A stretch of DNA of 64,000 bases from Gliomastix tumulicola (taxonomy: Eukaryota; Ascomycota; Sordariomycetes; Hypocreales; Bionectriaceae), in assembly GCA_001599755.1 (NCBI GenBank), contig BCHX01000002.1:248001-312000 (forward strand), in the 5' to 3' direction. The notes under the pieces are model-generated. The model saw only the letters and a program-made list of their open reading frames with translations. It did not search any database and was not told the origin of the DNA. Of the stretch, positions 63,898-64,000 are shown piece after piece. Each line of letters starts with the position of its first letter. The first letter of the stretch is position 1. The position numbers and the translations under genes are program-made.

Positions 63898-64000
63898 CTG
63901 CGAAGCAAATCCCAGTCAGCCGTCTGCCCAATCTTTGCCCTAAGTTGCGTGCACGCCCAGCGGCTCCCCCGAGCGCGGATGAGGTATCCCAGTTGAACGG

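Overview
The window comes from the nuclear genome of a filamentous ascomycete (Pezizomycotina, most likely Sordariomycetes). The evidence is short spliceosomal introns (mostly 50-100 nt, GT..AG) in almost every gene, two Zn2Cys6 regulators, a PTH11-like membrane protein, a fungal CBM1 on a GH11 xylanase, fungal Sec72, and GC-rich third codon positions. The genus cannot be fixed by reading. The plant cell wall enzymes and the lipoxygenase fit a plant-associated or decay lifestyle. I found 24 protein genes, and most exon joins below were checked for reading-frame continuity. I saw no rRNA, tRNA, transposon or CRISPR array.

Layout. 1-3.1 kb: 5-oxoprolinase (cut by the left edge). 3.9-5.5 kb: questin-oxidase-like protein. 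5.9-15.1 kb: a block that reads as an amine catabolic cluster, with aldehyde dehydrogenase, APC-family permease, copper amine oxidase (divergent from the permease) and a Zn2Cys6 regulator whose zinc cluster is split by an intron. 15.6-23.1 kb: a secretory-type amidohydrolase, a divergent second Zn2Cys6 regulator and a Dal5-like MFS permease. 23.9-29.2 kb: GH11-CBM1 xylanase, PTH11/rhodopsin-like membrane protein, old-yellow-enzyme-type flavin oxidoreductase. 30.2-33.9 kb: a two-HKD phospholipase-D-like protein divergent from the AP-2 mu adaptor. 33.9-37.5 kb: a 3.6-kb gene-poor stretch. 37.5-43.4 kb: two related small cysteine-rich proteins flanking a BAHD-type acyltransferase and a BBE-type FAD oxidase. 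44.8-46.4 kb: an unrecognised coiled-coil protein. 47.8-52.3 kb: GH51 arabinofuranosidase divergent from an MFS sugar transporter. 52.8-57.2 kb: proline racemase-family protein and a lipoxygenase without a signal peptide. 58.7-64 kb: a small unrecognised protein, Sec72 and ribosomal protein L16/uL13 (5' exon beyond the right edge).

How the genes may work together. The permease could import an amine, copper amine oxidase convert it to aldehyde plus H2O2 and ammonia, and the aldehyde dehydrogenase oxidise the aldehyde. Both enzymes end in -KL (CKL and PKL), which suggests a shared peroxisomal site. The GH11 and GH51 enzymes and the sugar transporter form hemicellulose use functions. The most novel items are the cysteine-rich protein pair around the acyltransferase/oxidase genes, the 18-bp CGG-N4-CCG palindrome before the racemase gene, and the 10-bp-arm inverted repeat between the arabinofuranosidase and the sugar transporter.
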